DNA of 64,000 nt from positions 1 to 64,000 of IMG/VR virus record IMGVR_UViG_3300037200_000067; one strand, 5' to 3'. The notes under the pieces were generated by a model, which did no database searches, was not told where the DNA came from, and was given only the letters and a program-made list of their open reading frames with translations. The DNA comes from a virus. The position numbers were made by a program, and so were the translations under genes. This document shows, piece by piece, positions 6,593 through 14,857 of this stretch. How positions within the stretch are numbered: the stretch's first letter is position 1; every line of letters begins with the position of its first letter.

Positions 6593-8413
6593 ATGGGATT
6601 GCGATACCCGAAAGCGCCCCGCCAGATTGCGGACGGGATCACCCGCGTCAACCTCCTTGATCCCTTCATACTCGACGGCCTCGTTAAGACCAGCGACGGC
6701 ACAATGCGCCGCACGGCGGACGGCTATCTCACCGCCTTCGCCAATGTCGCGCGAACGGGCATCCAGCAGTACAAGGGCAAAGAGCTTGGCCGGCCCGATC
6801 TGGACGTCGTGAACGTCTATCGGCCCGCTGACGAGGTATTCTCGCGCGACGCCATGCATTCGATGGCGCACAAGCCCGTCACGCTCTACCACCCGACCGA
6901 AGCCGTCACCTCGAAGAACTGGAAAGACCACGCGGGCGGATCGACCGGCGATGAGGTTGTCCGCGACGGCGATCATGTCCGCGTCCCGCTGGTCATGATG
7001 GACCAAGGCCTGATCGACGCCGTCGAAAAGGGCGGCATCAAAGAACTGTCGATGGGCTACTCGACGGACCTGAAATGGGGCCGTGGGACGACGCCAGAGG
7101 GCCTGTCCTACGACGCCACGCAGACCAATATCCGCGCCAATCACCTGGCGGTGGTGCCCGTCGCGCGCGGCGGCAACACGCTGCGGCTGGACGCGACGAT
7201 GGCCCAGCCGAATGTCTGCCCGAACTGCGGCGCGGACATTCCGCCGAACGCAGACGAATGCCCGGCCTGCGAATTCGATCTCACCAACGACATGGCGCTT
7301 GACCGCGTGCCCATGAAATATTGCACCGACTGCGGCACGTCGATGATGGCCGATGCAAAGTTCTGTCCCGGCTGCTCGAAGGCGACCAAAGACGGCATGC
7401 CGCCCAAGACCTGCGCTCAATGTGGAGCACAGATGAAATTCTATGCGCTGGCGTGCCCGGTCTGCCAGACGCCCGCGCCGATGCGCGACGCAGCGAACCT
7501 GACCGCGCGCATGGTCGACGCGAATTTTTACTGGATCGTCGACAAGGTGTTCACCGAACAGAAGCGCGCGCAGATGGCGAAGTCCGGCGCCGCGATGCCC
7601 GGAGGGCGCTATCCGATCGCGACCGCTGCGGACGTCGAGAATGCGGTCAGAGACTACAACCGCACCGGCCAGCCGGCCGACGTCAAAGCCCACATCATCG
7701 CCCGCGCGAAAGCGATCGGGGCCACCAGTTCGCTGCCCGATGGATGGGCGTCGAAAACCAACGACAGCAAAGGAAATCCCATGAGCGCGACCATCACGAT
7801 TGACGGCGCCACGATCGCGGTGGCCGACGAACTCTCCGCTGCGGTCATCACCAAGAAGGTGACCGATCTCTCGCGCCAGCTTCGCGACGCCGAGAAGACG
7901 GCAGCCTCGGCCAAGGCCGACAAGGAAGAGGCCGAGGAAGAGAAGATGAAGCAGGAAGACGGCTTCAAGAAGCAGATCGCGGCCAAGGACGGCGAAATCG
8001 TCGCGCTGAAGTCGCAGTTGAAAGACGCCGTGATGAGCCCCGAGAAGCTCGACGCGCTGGTCAAGGACCGCGCCGAGGTTGTCGGCAAGTCCAAGTCGTT
8101 CCTCGGCGACGGCTTCACCTTCGACGGCAAGACTCTCGACGACATCAAGCGCGCGGTGGTCGCCAGCAAGATCGGCGATGCGGAAGCGAAGACGATGGAC
8201 GCTATTGGCGTCGCTGCGGCGTTCAAGGTGCTGACGGCCGGCACGGACACCCGCGACGGCTTTGGCCGCAGCGGCGGCGCCCGCGATATTGGCTTTGCGC
8301 TGCATCACCAGCAGTCGAACGGCCAGCGTCCCGGCGTCCGCGTTCAGGACGCTGCGCTCAGCGATTACGAAAAGAACCTCAACTCGGCATGGCAGACGAA
8401 GCGCGCCTCGTAA
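6593..8413 (+). CDS. Prohead protease (DUF2213-like) fused to zinc ribbons and scaffold
   Basis: Residues about 15-200 match DUF2213-type capsid maturation proteases (DVVNVYRPADEVF, KPVTLYHP, KELSMGYSTD, ANHLAVVPVARGG). Residues about 207-293 hold three CxxC...CxxC zinc ribbons in tandem, which are not part of the usual protease. Next comes a DVKAHIIARAKA-type helical module (about 335-385). After residue 397 the protein is a charged coiled coil typical of scaffolding. The expected job is to assemble the procapsid around the scaffold and then digest it. A second product from an internal start is annotated separately. Confidence 0.82.
   Translation: MGLRYPKAPRQIADGITRVNLLDPFILDGLVKTSDGTMRRTADGYLTAFANVARTGIQQYKGKELGRPDLDVVNVYRPADEVFSRDAMHSMAHKPVTLYHPTEAVTSKNWKDHAGGSTGDEVVRDGDHVRVPLVMMDQGLIDAVEKGGIKELSMGYSTDLKWGRGTTPEGLSYDATQTNIRANHLAVVPVARGGNTLRLDATMAQPNVCPNCGADIPPNADECPACEFDLTNDMALDRVPMKYCTDCGTSMMADAKFCPGCSKATKDGMPPKTCAQCGAQMKFYALACPVCQTPAPMRDAANLTARMVDANFYWIVDKVFTEQKRAQMAKSGAAMPGGRYPIATAADVENAVRDYNRTGQPADVKAHIIARAKAIGATSSLPDGWASKTNDSKGNPMSATITIDGATIAVADELSAAVITKKVTDLSRQLRDAEKTAASAKADKEEAEEEKMKQEDGFKKQIAAKDGEIVALKSQLKDAVMSPEKLDALVKDRAEVVGKSKSFLGDGFTFDGKTLDDIKRAVVASKIGDAEAKTMDAIGVAAAFKVLTAGTDTRDGFGRSGGARDIGFALHHQQSNGQRPGVRVQDAALSDYEKNLNSAWQTKRAS
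7768..7783 (+). promoter_or_regulatory. Internal ribosome binding site inside the protease gene
   Basis: CAAAGGA (7768-7774) stands six bases before an ATG at 7781 that is in frame with the protease (codon 397). This spacing is ideal, and the ATG falls exactly where the protease module ends and the coiled-coil scaffold begins. Confidence 0.65.
7781..8413 (+). CDS. Predicted nested scaffolding protein (same frame as protease C-terminus)
   Basis: Translation from the internal ATG would give a 210-residue protein starting MSATITIDG. It contains a long charged coiled coil (many K, E and A residues, about 25-100) and a DALVKDRAEVVGKSK helix. The arrangement is like lambda C/Nu3, where the scaffold is made both as the protease tail and as a free protein in excess. 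The inference rests on the ribosome binding site and the domain boundary; no other evidence is available here. Confidence 0.6.
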   Translation: MSATITIDGATIAVADELSAAVITKKVTDLSRQLRDAEKTAASAKADKEEAEEEKMKQEDGFKKQIAAKDGEIVALKSQLKDAVMSPEKLDALVKDRAEVVGKSKSFLGDGFTFDGKTLDDIKRAVVASKIGDAEAKTMDAIGVAAAFKVLTAGTDTRDGFGRSGGARDIGFALHHQQSNGQRPGVRVQDAALSDYEKNLNSAWQTKRAS

Positions 8414-8420
8414 GGCGCGC
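8401..8420 (+). other. Perfect 7-bp hairpin spanning the protease stop codon
   Basis: GCGCGCC (8401-8407) pairs with GGCGCGC (8414-8420) around a loop that contains the TAA stop. No T-run follows, so it is more likely an mRNA-processing or stability hairpin between scaffold and cement-protein messages than an intrinsic terminator. Confidence 0.4.
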
Positions 8421-8461
8421 GACATCCTGCGTCGAAACCTTCGCTTTATGGAGCATGACCA

Positions 8462-8983
8462 ATGATTACTCCCGGCCCCGTCCAGACCAGCTATAACCAG
8501 TATGTCACGCCGGGCCAGGTCGGCACGCGTGCGTCTACCTATGGCTGGGACGTCGACAGCCGCATTTGCAGCGACCTTTCGGGGGACGGCATTGGCCTCG
8601 GTCTGGTCGTCTCGCAGAGCGCGGTGAGCGACGCGGCCGTTGTCATCGGCCATCTTTCAGGCGGCGTGGTGATCGGCATTTCGGTCGCCGATCCGACCTT
8701 GCCGAACGTCGGCGTGGTCCCGGTCGACACCTATGCGAACGGCGACAACATGGGCGTCGCTACGCGCGGCGACTGGTGGGTTGAGGTCGTGGGCGACGTC
8801 GCGGCGGGGGGCGAGGTTTATTACGACACCGTGACCGGCCAGCTTGGGCCGTCCGGCATCAGCAACGCGGCGCAGCTTCACGGCGCGACCTTCATGACCA
8901 GCGTCCCGTACACCGACGTTCCTTCGGTCACGATGGGCCAGCTTGCGGTCGTTCGCCTGAGCGGCATTTCCGAGCGCCAGTAA
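8462..8983 (+). CDS. Head decoration / structural cement protein
   Basis: 173 residues, beta-rich, with the N-terminal TSYNQYVTPGQVGTRAS pattern seen in phage structural cement (Gp24-like) and DUF2190-like decoration proteins, which sit on the capsid surface and stabilise it. The gene lies directly before the major capsid gene, the usual place for this class. The C-terminus (GQLAVVRLSG) continues the strand pattern. No cysteines or catalytic motifs are evident. Confidence 0.72.
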   Translation: MITPGPVQTSYNQYVTPGQVGTRASTYGWDVDSRICSDLSGDGIGLGLVVSQSAVSDAAVVIGHLSGGVVIGISVADPTLPNVGVVPVDTYANGDNMGVATRGDWWVEVVGDVAAGGEVYYDTVTGQLGPSGISNAAQLHGATFMTSVPYTDVPSVTMGQLAVVRLSGISERQ

Positions 8984-9036
8984 CCCGCTGACTGAACAGA
9001 ATTCCTAGACGCCTCGCGCGAGAAAAGGACACTACA

Positions 9037-9981
9037 ATGCGTCACTTCATGTTGGACTCGCAGCAGGCCCTGGGCTTTCTGATCGAGCAGACGACTTCGA
9101 TCGAAAGCGAAGTCTATCGCATCCAGTACCCGGATATCCTCTACCCGCAGCTTGTGCCGGTCGATACGAGCGCATCGGAGTGGGCGAAGTCAGTCACGTA
9201 CTTCTCGCTCGATAAGGTTGGCGAGGCGCAGTGGTTCGACGGCATGGCGACCAACATGCCGCTAGCCGACATCAACCGCGCCAAGTACGAGCAGGGCATC
9301 GAAATGGCCGGCATCGGCTATCGCTACACGCTCGAGGAACTCGGGCAGGCGATGATGATCCCCGGCCTGAACCTGTCGAGCGAAAGGGCGGAAGCCGCGC
9401 GTCGGTCCTACGAGGAATTCATGGACCGGCTGGCGCGTATCGGCGATGCGCGCAAGCAGGTGACGGGCCTGCTCAACAACGCGACGGTCACGCAGGTCGA
9501 TGCGATTGCGGACGGCACCGGCTCCAGTGCGTTGTGGTCGAATAAAACTGCGGATCAGATGATCCGCGACGTCCAGAACGCTCTCACGGCGGTTTACGAG
9601 GGTTCAAACACGGTCGAAATGGCCGACACGGTTCTGCTGCCGATCAGCAATATGGAACTGCTCGCCAACACCCGCGTCCCGAACACCTTCGGCAACGCGC
9701 TCGACTATCTGATGAAGTACAACCTGTATACGCATACGACCGGCGCGCCGCTGACGATTCGCGGCATTCTGAACCTGAACAATCTTGGCGTGGGCGGAAC
9801 GGGTCGCATGGTCGCCTATCGCCGCGACCCGCGTGTCGTGAAGCTGCATGTCCCGATGGTCCACCGCTTCCTGCCCGTCTGGCAGACCGGCCCGATCACC
9901 TATGACATTCCCGGAATTTTCCGCGTCGGTTCGGTCGAAATCCGGCGCCCCGGCGCATTCACTTACGTAGATGGGATTTGA
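9037..9981 (+). CDS. Major capsid protein (DUF2184-like, HK97 fold expected)
   Basis: 314 residues. The sequence fits the DUF2184 family of major capsid proteins: IESEVYRIQYPDILYPQLVPVDTSA near the start, EAQWFDGMATNMPLADI, GYRYTLEELGQAM, and a C-terminus with PMVHRFLPVWQTGP and EIRRPGAFTYVDG. Mature heads of this type consist of hundreds of copies. A ribosome binding site (AAAAGGACA) precedes the ATG. The position after protease, scaffold and cement genes fits completely. Confidence 0.88.
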   Translation: MRHFMLDSQQALGFLIEQTTSIESEVYRIQYPDILYPQLVPVDTSASEWAKSVTYFSLDKVGEAQWFDGMATNMPLADINRAKYEQGIEMAGIGYRYTLEELGQAMMIPGLNLSSERAEAARRSYEEFMDRLARIGDARKQVTGLLNNATVTQVDAIADGTGSSALWSNKTADQMIRDVQNALTAVYEGSNTVEMADTVLLPISNMELLANTRVPNTFGNALDYLMKYNLYTHTTGAPLTIRGILNLNNLGVGGTGRMVAYRRDPRVVKLHVPMVHRFLPVWQTGPITYDIPGIFRVGSVEIRRPGAFTYVDGI

Positions 9982-10024
9982 GATCGGCAAATAAGCCGAC
10001 GCAACGCCAACTGGAGAACGATCT

Positions 10025-10339
10025 ATGGCAAAAGCAACCGACCCGGCCCCGATTGATCAGCCGGCAGAAATCGCGGCGGCGCCGCTGGCCCCCAAGGACT
10101 CAGGAGCGCTTTATGACGTGTACAATCCGACGCCCCGGCGCCGGGTGATCTTTGACGGGATCGAGAACAAGGCCCCGATCGCGATCGTGTCGAAAGAGAC
10201 CAAAAAGGACGTGCTGCTGAGCGCGATGACGGTGAGGCGCCTGCGCGAGCGCGCCGCGCTGATCGGCGATGCCAACGAACTTGAGGTGCTTGATCCGGAG
10301 AGTGCCAAGCCGGCGCCGAAGGCCAAAGTCGCTGCGTGA
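10025..10339 (+). CDS. Hypothetical protein downstream of capsid gene
   Basis: 104 residues. The ends are low-complexity (Ala/Pro-rich at 1-25, Pro/Lys/Ala-rich at 93-104) and the centre is structured (ALYDVYNPTPRRRVIFDGI). The centre resembles short beta domains found beside DUF2184 capsids, but I cannot name a family. TGATG overlap links it to the next gene, so both are probably head-completion or accessory proteins. Confidence 0.6.
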   Translation: MAKATDPAPIDQPAEIAAAPLAPKDSGALYDVYNPTPRRRVIFDGIENKAPIAIVSKETKKDVLLSAMTVRRLRERAALIGDANELEVLDPESAKPAPKAKVAA

Positions 10340-10680
10340 TGGGCGAAGCATCCGCTCCCGAACTTGAGAAGATCGCAGAGCGCGATCAGATCAAGCTCAA
10401 CGTGAGCCTGACGGGAAAGCTGCCAAAGCTTCCGCCGTGGGTTCGGGAACGGAAATTCAGATCGATGGGCGACGTGCTGCGGATCAGCGATTTAGTTGAC
10501 CTGACAAAGGCGCATCCGTTCGTCGACCACGAGTACGTCAAGACGCGGATGGCCCAAGGCGCGAAGCTGATCTGGTTTGAGATTCAGTGCTCGTGGGAAG
10601 ATGCGGAAGCGCAGTTCGGGCGCGACCCGACAGAGTTTCTTCGCCACACGACGATGCGTGAGATCAAGCAGCTATGGTGA
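10339..10680 (+). CDS. Hypothetical head-region protein
   Basis: 113 residues from the ATG at 10339, which overlaps the previous stop; an in-frame GTG lies one codon earlier. Segments such as KLPPWVRERKFRSMGDVLRI and EFLRHTTMREIKQLW suggest a mixed fold. Highly charged. Function not recognised; genomic position suggests head assembly. Confidence 0.58.
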   Translation: MGEASAPELEKIAERDQIKLNVSLTGKLPKLPPWVRERKFRSMGDVLRISDLVDLTKAHPFVDHEYVKTRMAQGAKLIWFEIQCSWEDAEAQFGRDPTEFLRHTTMREIKQLW

Positions 10681-10690
10681 GGGGTTCCGG

Positions 10691-11053
10691 GTGCCGACGC
10701 AGCAGAACTTCTCAGTCCCCTCTGGCGATGATCGGCAGGTCGAATTCACGATAGCTGCGGCTGACATGCCATCTGGAGATATCGTCGACGTCTACTGGCA
10801 AGCGTTTGATCAGGCCTACGGCGTTCCGACGTCCACCGTTCCCGTTGTCCAGAAGACGAGTGAAGGAAGCCCCGGCGACATCGACTATCCTGCGAGTCCT
10901 GGCGACGTCTTCACCGTCGATTTCATCCCGGCAGACACGAGCACGCTTCTCGGAAACTACTATCACGAAGCGCGTGTGGTCGACGGGAGCGGGAATATCT
11001 CGACGGTGATCTATGGCGTCATGACCGTGACGCAAACGGAGGTGGTCACATGA
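10691..11053 (+). CDS. Beta-rich hypothetical protein
   Basis: About 120 residues from GTG 10691, chosen because GAGGGG lies six bases upstream and because an earlier in-frame start would overlap the previous gene deeply. The sequence (VEFTIAAADMPSGDIVDVYWQAF and YHEARVVDGSGNISTVIYGVM) has the strand spacing of an immunoglobulin-like domain, often used for virion surface decoration. No specific family recognised. Confidence 0.55.
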   Translation: MPTQQNFSVPSGDDRQVEFTIAAADMPSGDIVDVYWQAFDQAYGVPTSTVPVVQKTSEGSPGDIDYPASPGDVFTVDFIPADTSTLLGNYYHEARVVDGSGNISTVIYGVMTVTQTEVVT

Positions 11054-11301
11054 GCACGCACAATCACATTTTCACGCCGTTCTCGATCTTGGACCCGGCC
11101 CTGATGCGCAAGCAGATCGAAACCGCTCTGGACGAGCACAGTCTGTTCACGCCGGTCATGGCCCTGAGCGACACGCTGATGCAGACCGCCATTCAGACCG
11201 CGACGGGCCGCGATACGATCTTCGCAATTCGAGGCCTGACCGACCCGCAATGGACGCCTGACGCTCTCGCTGCGGCGATGGGCCTCGATACGAGCCCGTA
11301 A
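11050..11301 (+). CDS. Small helical hypothetical protein
   Basis: 83 residues, ATGA-coupled to the beta-rich gene upstream. It has predicted helices around PALMRKQIETALDEH and ALSDTLMQTAIQTATG. It precedes the fibre gene by eleven bases and could be a fibre attachment or assembly factor, but nothing in the sequence proves that. Confidence 0.5.
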   Translation: MSTHNHIFTPFSILDPALMRKQIETALDEHSLFTPVMALSDTLMQTAIQTATGRDTIFAIRGLTDPQWTPDALAAAMGLDTSP

Positions 11302-11312
11302 GGAGATAGCCG

Positions 11313-13049
11313 ATGACGACCGTCGTTCTCACGCCGCAAGACTTTCTCGACCCTGTCGCGCTCGCGAATAAACTCGCGGCTGCGATCAATGAAGGCGACG
11401 GCGCAGGGCTGGAAGGCTTCACCGCAACCTATGTCGCGGAGCCGTATGATGGCGCGACGAATCCAGCCGGCGTCCTTCAAGCGTATGACGGCACGGACGC
11501 GACAGACCCGGTTGACGTCGTGCTCATGCCGGGCGGTCAGCGCGAAGGTGAGCCTGACGGCAACATCACCTACGGCGCGATCCAGGCGACGCTTTCCGAT
11601 GGCACGCCAATTGGCGGCAATCAGCGTGGGACTGGCGCGGTCGATTTTCAGATGTTCCGCACTGATCCGTCGCAAGTCGCGTCGGGCATTTCGGCTTTCG
11701 CAGCGGGATCGGCGAACGTCGCGTCGGGCTGGATTTCGACGGCTTTTGGCGACGCCAATGAGATCACGGGGTTTATCTCTTACGGCGAGGGTTCGGGCAA
11801 CGTCGAGGCAGGGTCGATCAATCACGTCGAAGGGGCCGACAATACCGCTGACGGAACCTACGTCCACGTCGAAGGTGAGGGCAACAACGTCGGTGGCGTG
11901 TCTATGCACGTCGAGGGCTCAGGCAACACGGCAGAAGGCGAGCTTCAGTACGTCCACGTCGAAGGCTACCAGAACACCGTCAACAACAGCTATTCCCATG
12001 CTGAGGGCAGTGGCAACACGATCAACGCTGGGGGCGCGTATTCGCACGTCGAGGGGAATGGCAACTCGACGTCGGGGAACGCAGCGCACGCTGAAGGCTC
12101 TGGAACGCAAGCCAACGGCGCGCAATCGCACGCCGAAGGTTCTGGTACGCTGGCGGAGAGTATTGGCGATCACGCGGAGGGGGTGAACACCGCCGCAAAT
12201 AGCGCGGGAGGCGGCGGTGCGCACGCGGAGGGACTCAGCACGGCGGCAAGTGGACCACAATCCCATGCCGAAGGGAATACGACGCAAGCGCTGAGTAATG
12301 GTGATCACGCCGAGGGTTACAACACGACCGCCAATAGCGGAGGCGACGGAAATTATGGTGCGCATGCCGAAGGCGATTCGACACAAGCGCTAAACGACGG
12401 GGCGCATTCTGAGGGCGGCTACACGGTTGCGTCTGGCTACAATTCCCACGCCGAAGGACAAAGTACGGTTGCCGCAGGAGACTCATCGCGCGCCGAAGGC
12501 ATAAATACGGCGGCATATGGCTACGCGTCAAGGGTTGAGGGCAACTTCGCGACAGATTATGGGGTTTCAGGCGTAAGCGTTCGGGGCGCTTATGGCAGCA
12601 GCATCTTAGGTCACGCGCAGTCTACTATCGCCCTGTTCGTCACCGAGACCGAAGACGCCACTCCGACCGTGATGACGATCGACAACCAAGACCCTTCGAC
12701 GATCAATCAGGTCATTCTCGGCCAAGACAACGCGCTGTACTTCGCTGACGTGTACCTGACGGGCAAAGTCACAGGCGCAAGCGATTGGGTATCAATTTGG
12801 GCGCAGGTCACGGCGCAACGCGGAACAGGGGCCGCGTCCGTCACAATTCCCACCTCAGTCGGAGGCACAAATCCGGCGCTCGCGTTGACCAGCTACGGAA
12901 GCGTCACTGGCTTGACGTGGGGTTCCGGAAGCCCTCTCGCGCTCGTTGCTGACACCGACAACGGCGCGCTTCAGATTCAAATCACAGGCGCAGCCGATAC
13001 AAACATCCAGTGGTATGCCGAAGTCCGCACCCGCGAACAAGTATTCTGA
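11313..13049 (+). CDS. Head-fibre-like protein with YadA-type HAEG repeats
   Basis: 578 residues. Residues about 171-409 contain 17 copies of a [HR]-[AVS]-E-G motif, each followed by a short turn with N, T or S. Such repeats form a left-handed beta roll in trimeric adhesin heads and in some phage appendage proteins. The N-terminal ~110 residues are probably the virion anchor and the C-terminal ~160 residues a beta-rich tip (ASDWVSIWAQVTAQRGTG). Since the gene lies between the capsid and connector genes, far from the tail fibres, it is more likely a capsid appendage than a tail fibre. Strong ribosome binding site (AAGGAGATAG). Confidence 0.68.
   Translation: MTTVVLTPQDFLDPVALANKLAAAINEGDGAGLEGFTATYVAEPYDGATNPAGVLQAYDGTDATDPVDVVLMPGGQREGEPDGNITYGAIQATLSDGTPIGGNQRGTGAVDFQMFRTDPSQVASGISAFAAGSANVASGWISTAFGDANEITGFISYGEGSGNVEAGSINHVEGADNTADGTYVHVEGEGNNVGGVSMHVEGSGNTAEGELQYVHVEGYQNTVNNSYSHAEGSGNTINAGGAYSHVEGNGNSTSGNAAHAEGSGTQANGAQSHAEGSGTLAESIGDHAEGVNTAANSAGGGGAHAEGLSTAASGPQSHAEGNTTQALSNGDHAEGYNTTANSGGDGNYGAHAEGDSTQALNDGAHSEGGYTVASGYNSHAEGQSTVAAGDSSRAEGINTAAYGYASRVEGNFATDYGVSGVSVRGAYGSSILGHAQSTIALFVTETEDATPTVMTIDNQDPSTINQVILGQDNALYFADVYLTGKVTGASDWVSIWAQVTAQRGTGAASVTIPTSVGGTNPALALTSYGSVTGLTWGSGSPLALVADTDNGALQIQITGAADTNIQWYAEVRTREQVF
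11823..12542 (+). repeat. Protein-level HAEG repeat array, 17 units
   Basis: The units are 11-17 residues long, with the fixed H-A/V-E-G core and variable linkers such as SGN, NGN, NTT, YNT and QST. The variable length suggests expansion and loss of units by recombination. Confidence 0.8.
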
Positions 13050-13064
13050 GACAGGAGAAACCCG

Positions 13065-13598
13065 ATGGCTTGGTCCGTCCTCATCAATAATAAGGCCGTC
13101 GAAATGGCCCCGCCCGACGCCGCCGCGATTACCGCCGCGCAGGCGAAGATTACAGCACAGAACACGGTCGCGCCCGTCGCGCCGACAATCCCGCAGACCG
13201 TCTCCTATCGTACGTTCATGTCGCGGATCACGCCTGCGGAGAGCGCCGCGATTACGACCGAAGCGGCCAAGCAACTCGCGGCCTCCGCGCAGGCGACGCA
13301 ACTCACGCGCTGGTGGTCGCGCGTCCAGAAACAGCGCGGGATTATGATGCTCAACCGACCGGACGTGCAGGCGGTCGAGCAGAACCTCGTGGACAACGGC
13401 GTGCTGACGATCGCGCGCGCGGCAGTCTTGTTCGCGGTCGGGACGGGCATGGGCGCTGGCGTCGGCCCGAAGGCCAAGCACTACGGGGCCACGGGAGCCA
13501 CAGGGGCGACCGGAACGCACGCAGGCCACACCGGCGCGCGCGGCGGCGCGACGGGCGCCACAGGCGCCACAGGCGCGACTGGCGCGGCTGGCGCGTAA
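13065..13598 (+). CDS. Helical protein with collagen-like C-terminal tail
   Basis: 177 residues. Residues 1-140 are helical, with an RWWSRVQKQRGIMMLNRPD segment in the middle. Residues 141-177 are GXY triplets (GAT, GHT, GAR), a collagen-like triple-helix sequence as seen in phage fibres and spikes. Placed right behind the HAEG-repeat gene, it may form the shaft or anchor of the same head appendage. The SD sequence AGGAG is present. Confidence 0.62.
   Translation: MAWSVLINNKAVEMAPPDAAAITAAQAKITAQNTVAPVAPTIPQTVSYRTFMSRITPAESAAITTEAAKQLAASAQATQLTRWWSRVQKQRGIMMLNRPDVQAVEQNLVDNGVLTIARAAVLFAVGTGMGAGVGPKAKHYGATGATGATGTHAGHTGARGGATGATGATGATGAAGA
13485..13595 (+). repeat. Collagen-like GXY triplets
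   Basis: About twelve glycine triplets, mostly G-A-T, coded by near-identical ACGGGCGCCACAGGC-type DNA units. Both the DNA and the protein repeat, so unit number could vary by slippage. Confidence 0.75.
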
Positions 13599-13613
13599 CA
13601 AGAGGCCGCTCCC

Positions 13614-13985
13614 ATGCCGTCAACGACCGTCACGGCCCAAAACGTTCGCCTGCGCTTTCCGGAATTCGGAACGCAAACCGACGCCGCGATCGAATTCGCC
13701 ATCGAGGATGCTTTGCGCGTCGGCGACGCAGCGACGCTCGGCCTCGATTACACGCGCTTCATCATGTACATGGCCGGGCATATCCTGATGGTCGGGATTT
13801 CCCGCGCGGAAAGCGCCAGCGGGCTTCAGATCGCCTCCGAAAGCATGGATGGCATCGGCGACATTACCTACCAGACCAACAGGCAGCCGACGATGGCTGA
13901 TCTCAACGACTGGACCACCACACCCTACGGGACAATGTGTCTCGACATCGTCAAACGTCAAATCCCGGCCGTGATGGTGATCTGA
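13614..13985 (+). CDS. Head-tail connector (DUF4054-like)
   Basis: 123 residues. The start (NVRLRFPEFGTQTDAAIEFAIEDA) and the helical layout match DUF4054, a family of head-tail connector or adaptor proteins that bind beneath the portal. The gene order, after head genes and before connector and tube genes, agrees. Start ATG with the SD sequence AAGAGG upstream. Confidence 0.7.
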   Translation: MPSTTVTAQNVRLRFPEFGTQTDAAIEFAIEDALRVGDAATLGLDYTRFIMYMAGHILMVGISRAESASGLQIASESMDGIGDITYQTNRQPTMADLNDWTTTPYGTMCLDIVKRQIPAVMVI

Positions 13986-13986
13986 C

Positions 13987-14358
13987 GTGAGCAGCATCGT
14001 TCCCCCGCGCAACTGGCAGCAGACGGCCACCGTCTTCTCAAACCTGATTCAGCGCTGGGGCATGCAGGCTCAACTCGTTCGCGCGGCCGGCGCGCGCTGG
14101 GTGACGATCGCCCAAGCAAGGTTCACCTCGACCGAAAAGTCCGGCAAGCTCTATCAGCCCACTGATCGCAAATTCGCGATGGCCTCTGCTGGGCAGACGA
14201 TCGCGCCCGACATGCAGGAAGACCACCTGCTGACGTTCACGCAGACCGGCGACCCGAATGCTCTCATTCCCGACGAAAACCTGAAGCTGGTCATCCCGCC
14301 AGAGCGTATCGCGCCGGGCGGGATTCTGATCGGCTGGACTCTCTGGGTGAGAAAATGA
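13987..14358 (+). CDS. Probable head-closure or head-tail joining protein
   Basis: 123 residues from a GTG one base after the previous stop. The protein is beta-rich (RWVTIAQARFTSTEKSGKLY, HLLTFTQTGDPN). Size, fold character and position between the DUF4054 connector and the tail terminator candidate fit a head-closure protein; the family itself is not recognised. Confidence 0.55.
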   Translation: MSSIVPPRNWQQTATVFSNLIQRWGMQAQLVRAAGARWVTIAQARFTSTEKSGKLYQPTDRKFAMASAGQTIAPDMQEDHLLTFTQTGDPNALIPDENLKLVIPPERIAPGGILIGWTLWVRK

Positions 14359-14846
14359 TCGACGCGCGCGAGCAGATCATCCTTCGCCTGGTTGAACTGC
14401 TGGGCAGCGTCAGCGGCATCACCGCCGTTTATCGCGATCGTGGTCAGACGACGGAAGACAGCCTGCCCGCCGCTTACGTGCTCGACGGTGAGGAAACGAT
14501 TCCGCAAGAAGCGCGCGACGGGATATTTCGCAGCAAGAGCGTCAAAATGCGCCCGACGCCGATGACGCTGAGGCCGCAGATTTTCATCCTGCTGAAGCCG
14601 CGCGACACGGTTCTCAACCTGACCTTGGACAACGTATCGGCCCCAATCGGCCCGGAACTGAGCGCCTATCGTTTTCAAGTCCTGTCAGCAATTGTTAACG
14701 ATCCTACGCTCTTAGGTTTGCTGACGACCAACGGGCAGATGATTTATCTCGGGTGCGACACGGATATGCAGACCATGAGCGCGATGAACGGCTCTCTTCA
14801 GATGCACTTCGAGTTCACATACTTTCTTGACATGCCGCGAGGCTAA
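14355..14846 (+). CDS. Probable tail terminator / tail completion protein
   Basis: 163 residues, ATGA-coupled to the gene before. It opens with an amphipathic helix (AREQIILRLVELLGSVSG), then ITAVYRDR, and later a strand-rich core (PQIFILLKPRD). This helix-then-sheet plan and the place just before the tail tube gene match gpU-like tail terminators. The assignment is by position and pattern. Confidence 0.55.
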   Translation: MIDAREQIILRLVELLGSVSGITAVYRDRGQTTEDSLPAAYVLDGEETIPQEARDGIFRSKSVKMRPTPMTLRPQIFILLKPRDTVLNLTLDNVSAPIGPELSAYRFQVLSAIVNDPTLLGLLTTNGQMIYLGCDTDMQTMSAMNGSLQMHFEFTYFLDMPRG

Positions 14847-14857
14847 AGGAGAACACC

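Noticed and set aside
6434-8653. Long open frame of 739 codons on the minus strand opposite the protease gene
   Set aside because: It is antisense to a well-supported gene; its Arg/Gly/Ala/His-rich sequence without motifs is the usual mirror of GC-rich codon use.
9982-10002. Small hairpin TCGGC-AAATAA-GCCGA after the major capsid gene
   Set aside because: Only five pairs and no T-run; too weak to call a terminator.
10577-10690. Long 5' extension of the gene ending at 11053
   Set aside because: It would overlap the previous gene by about 100 bases; GTG 10691 has a good SD instead.
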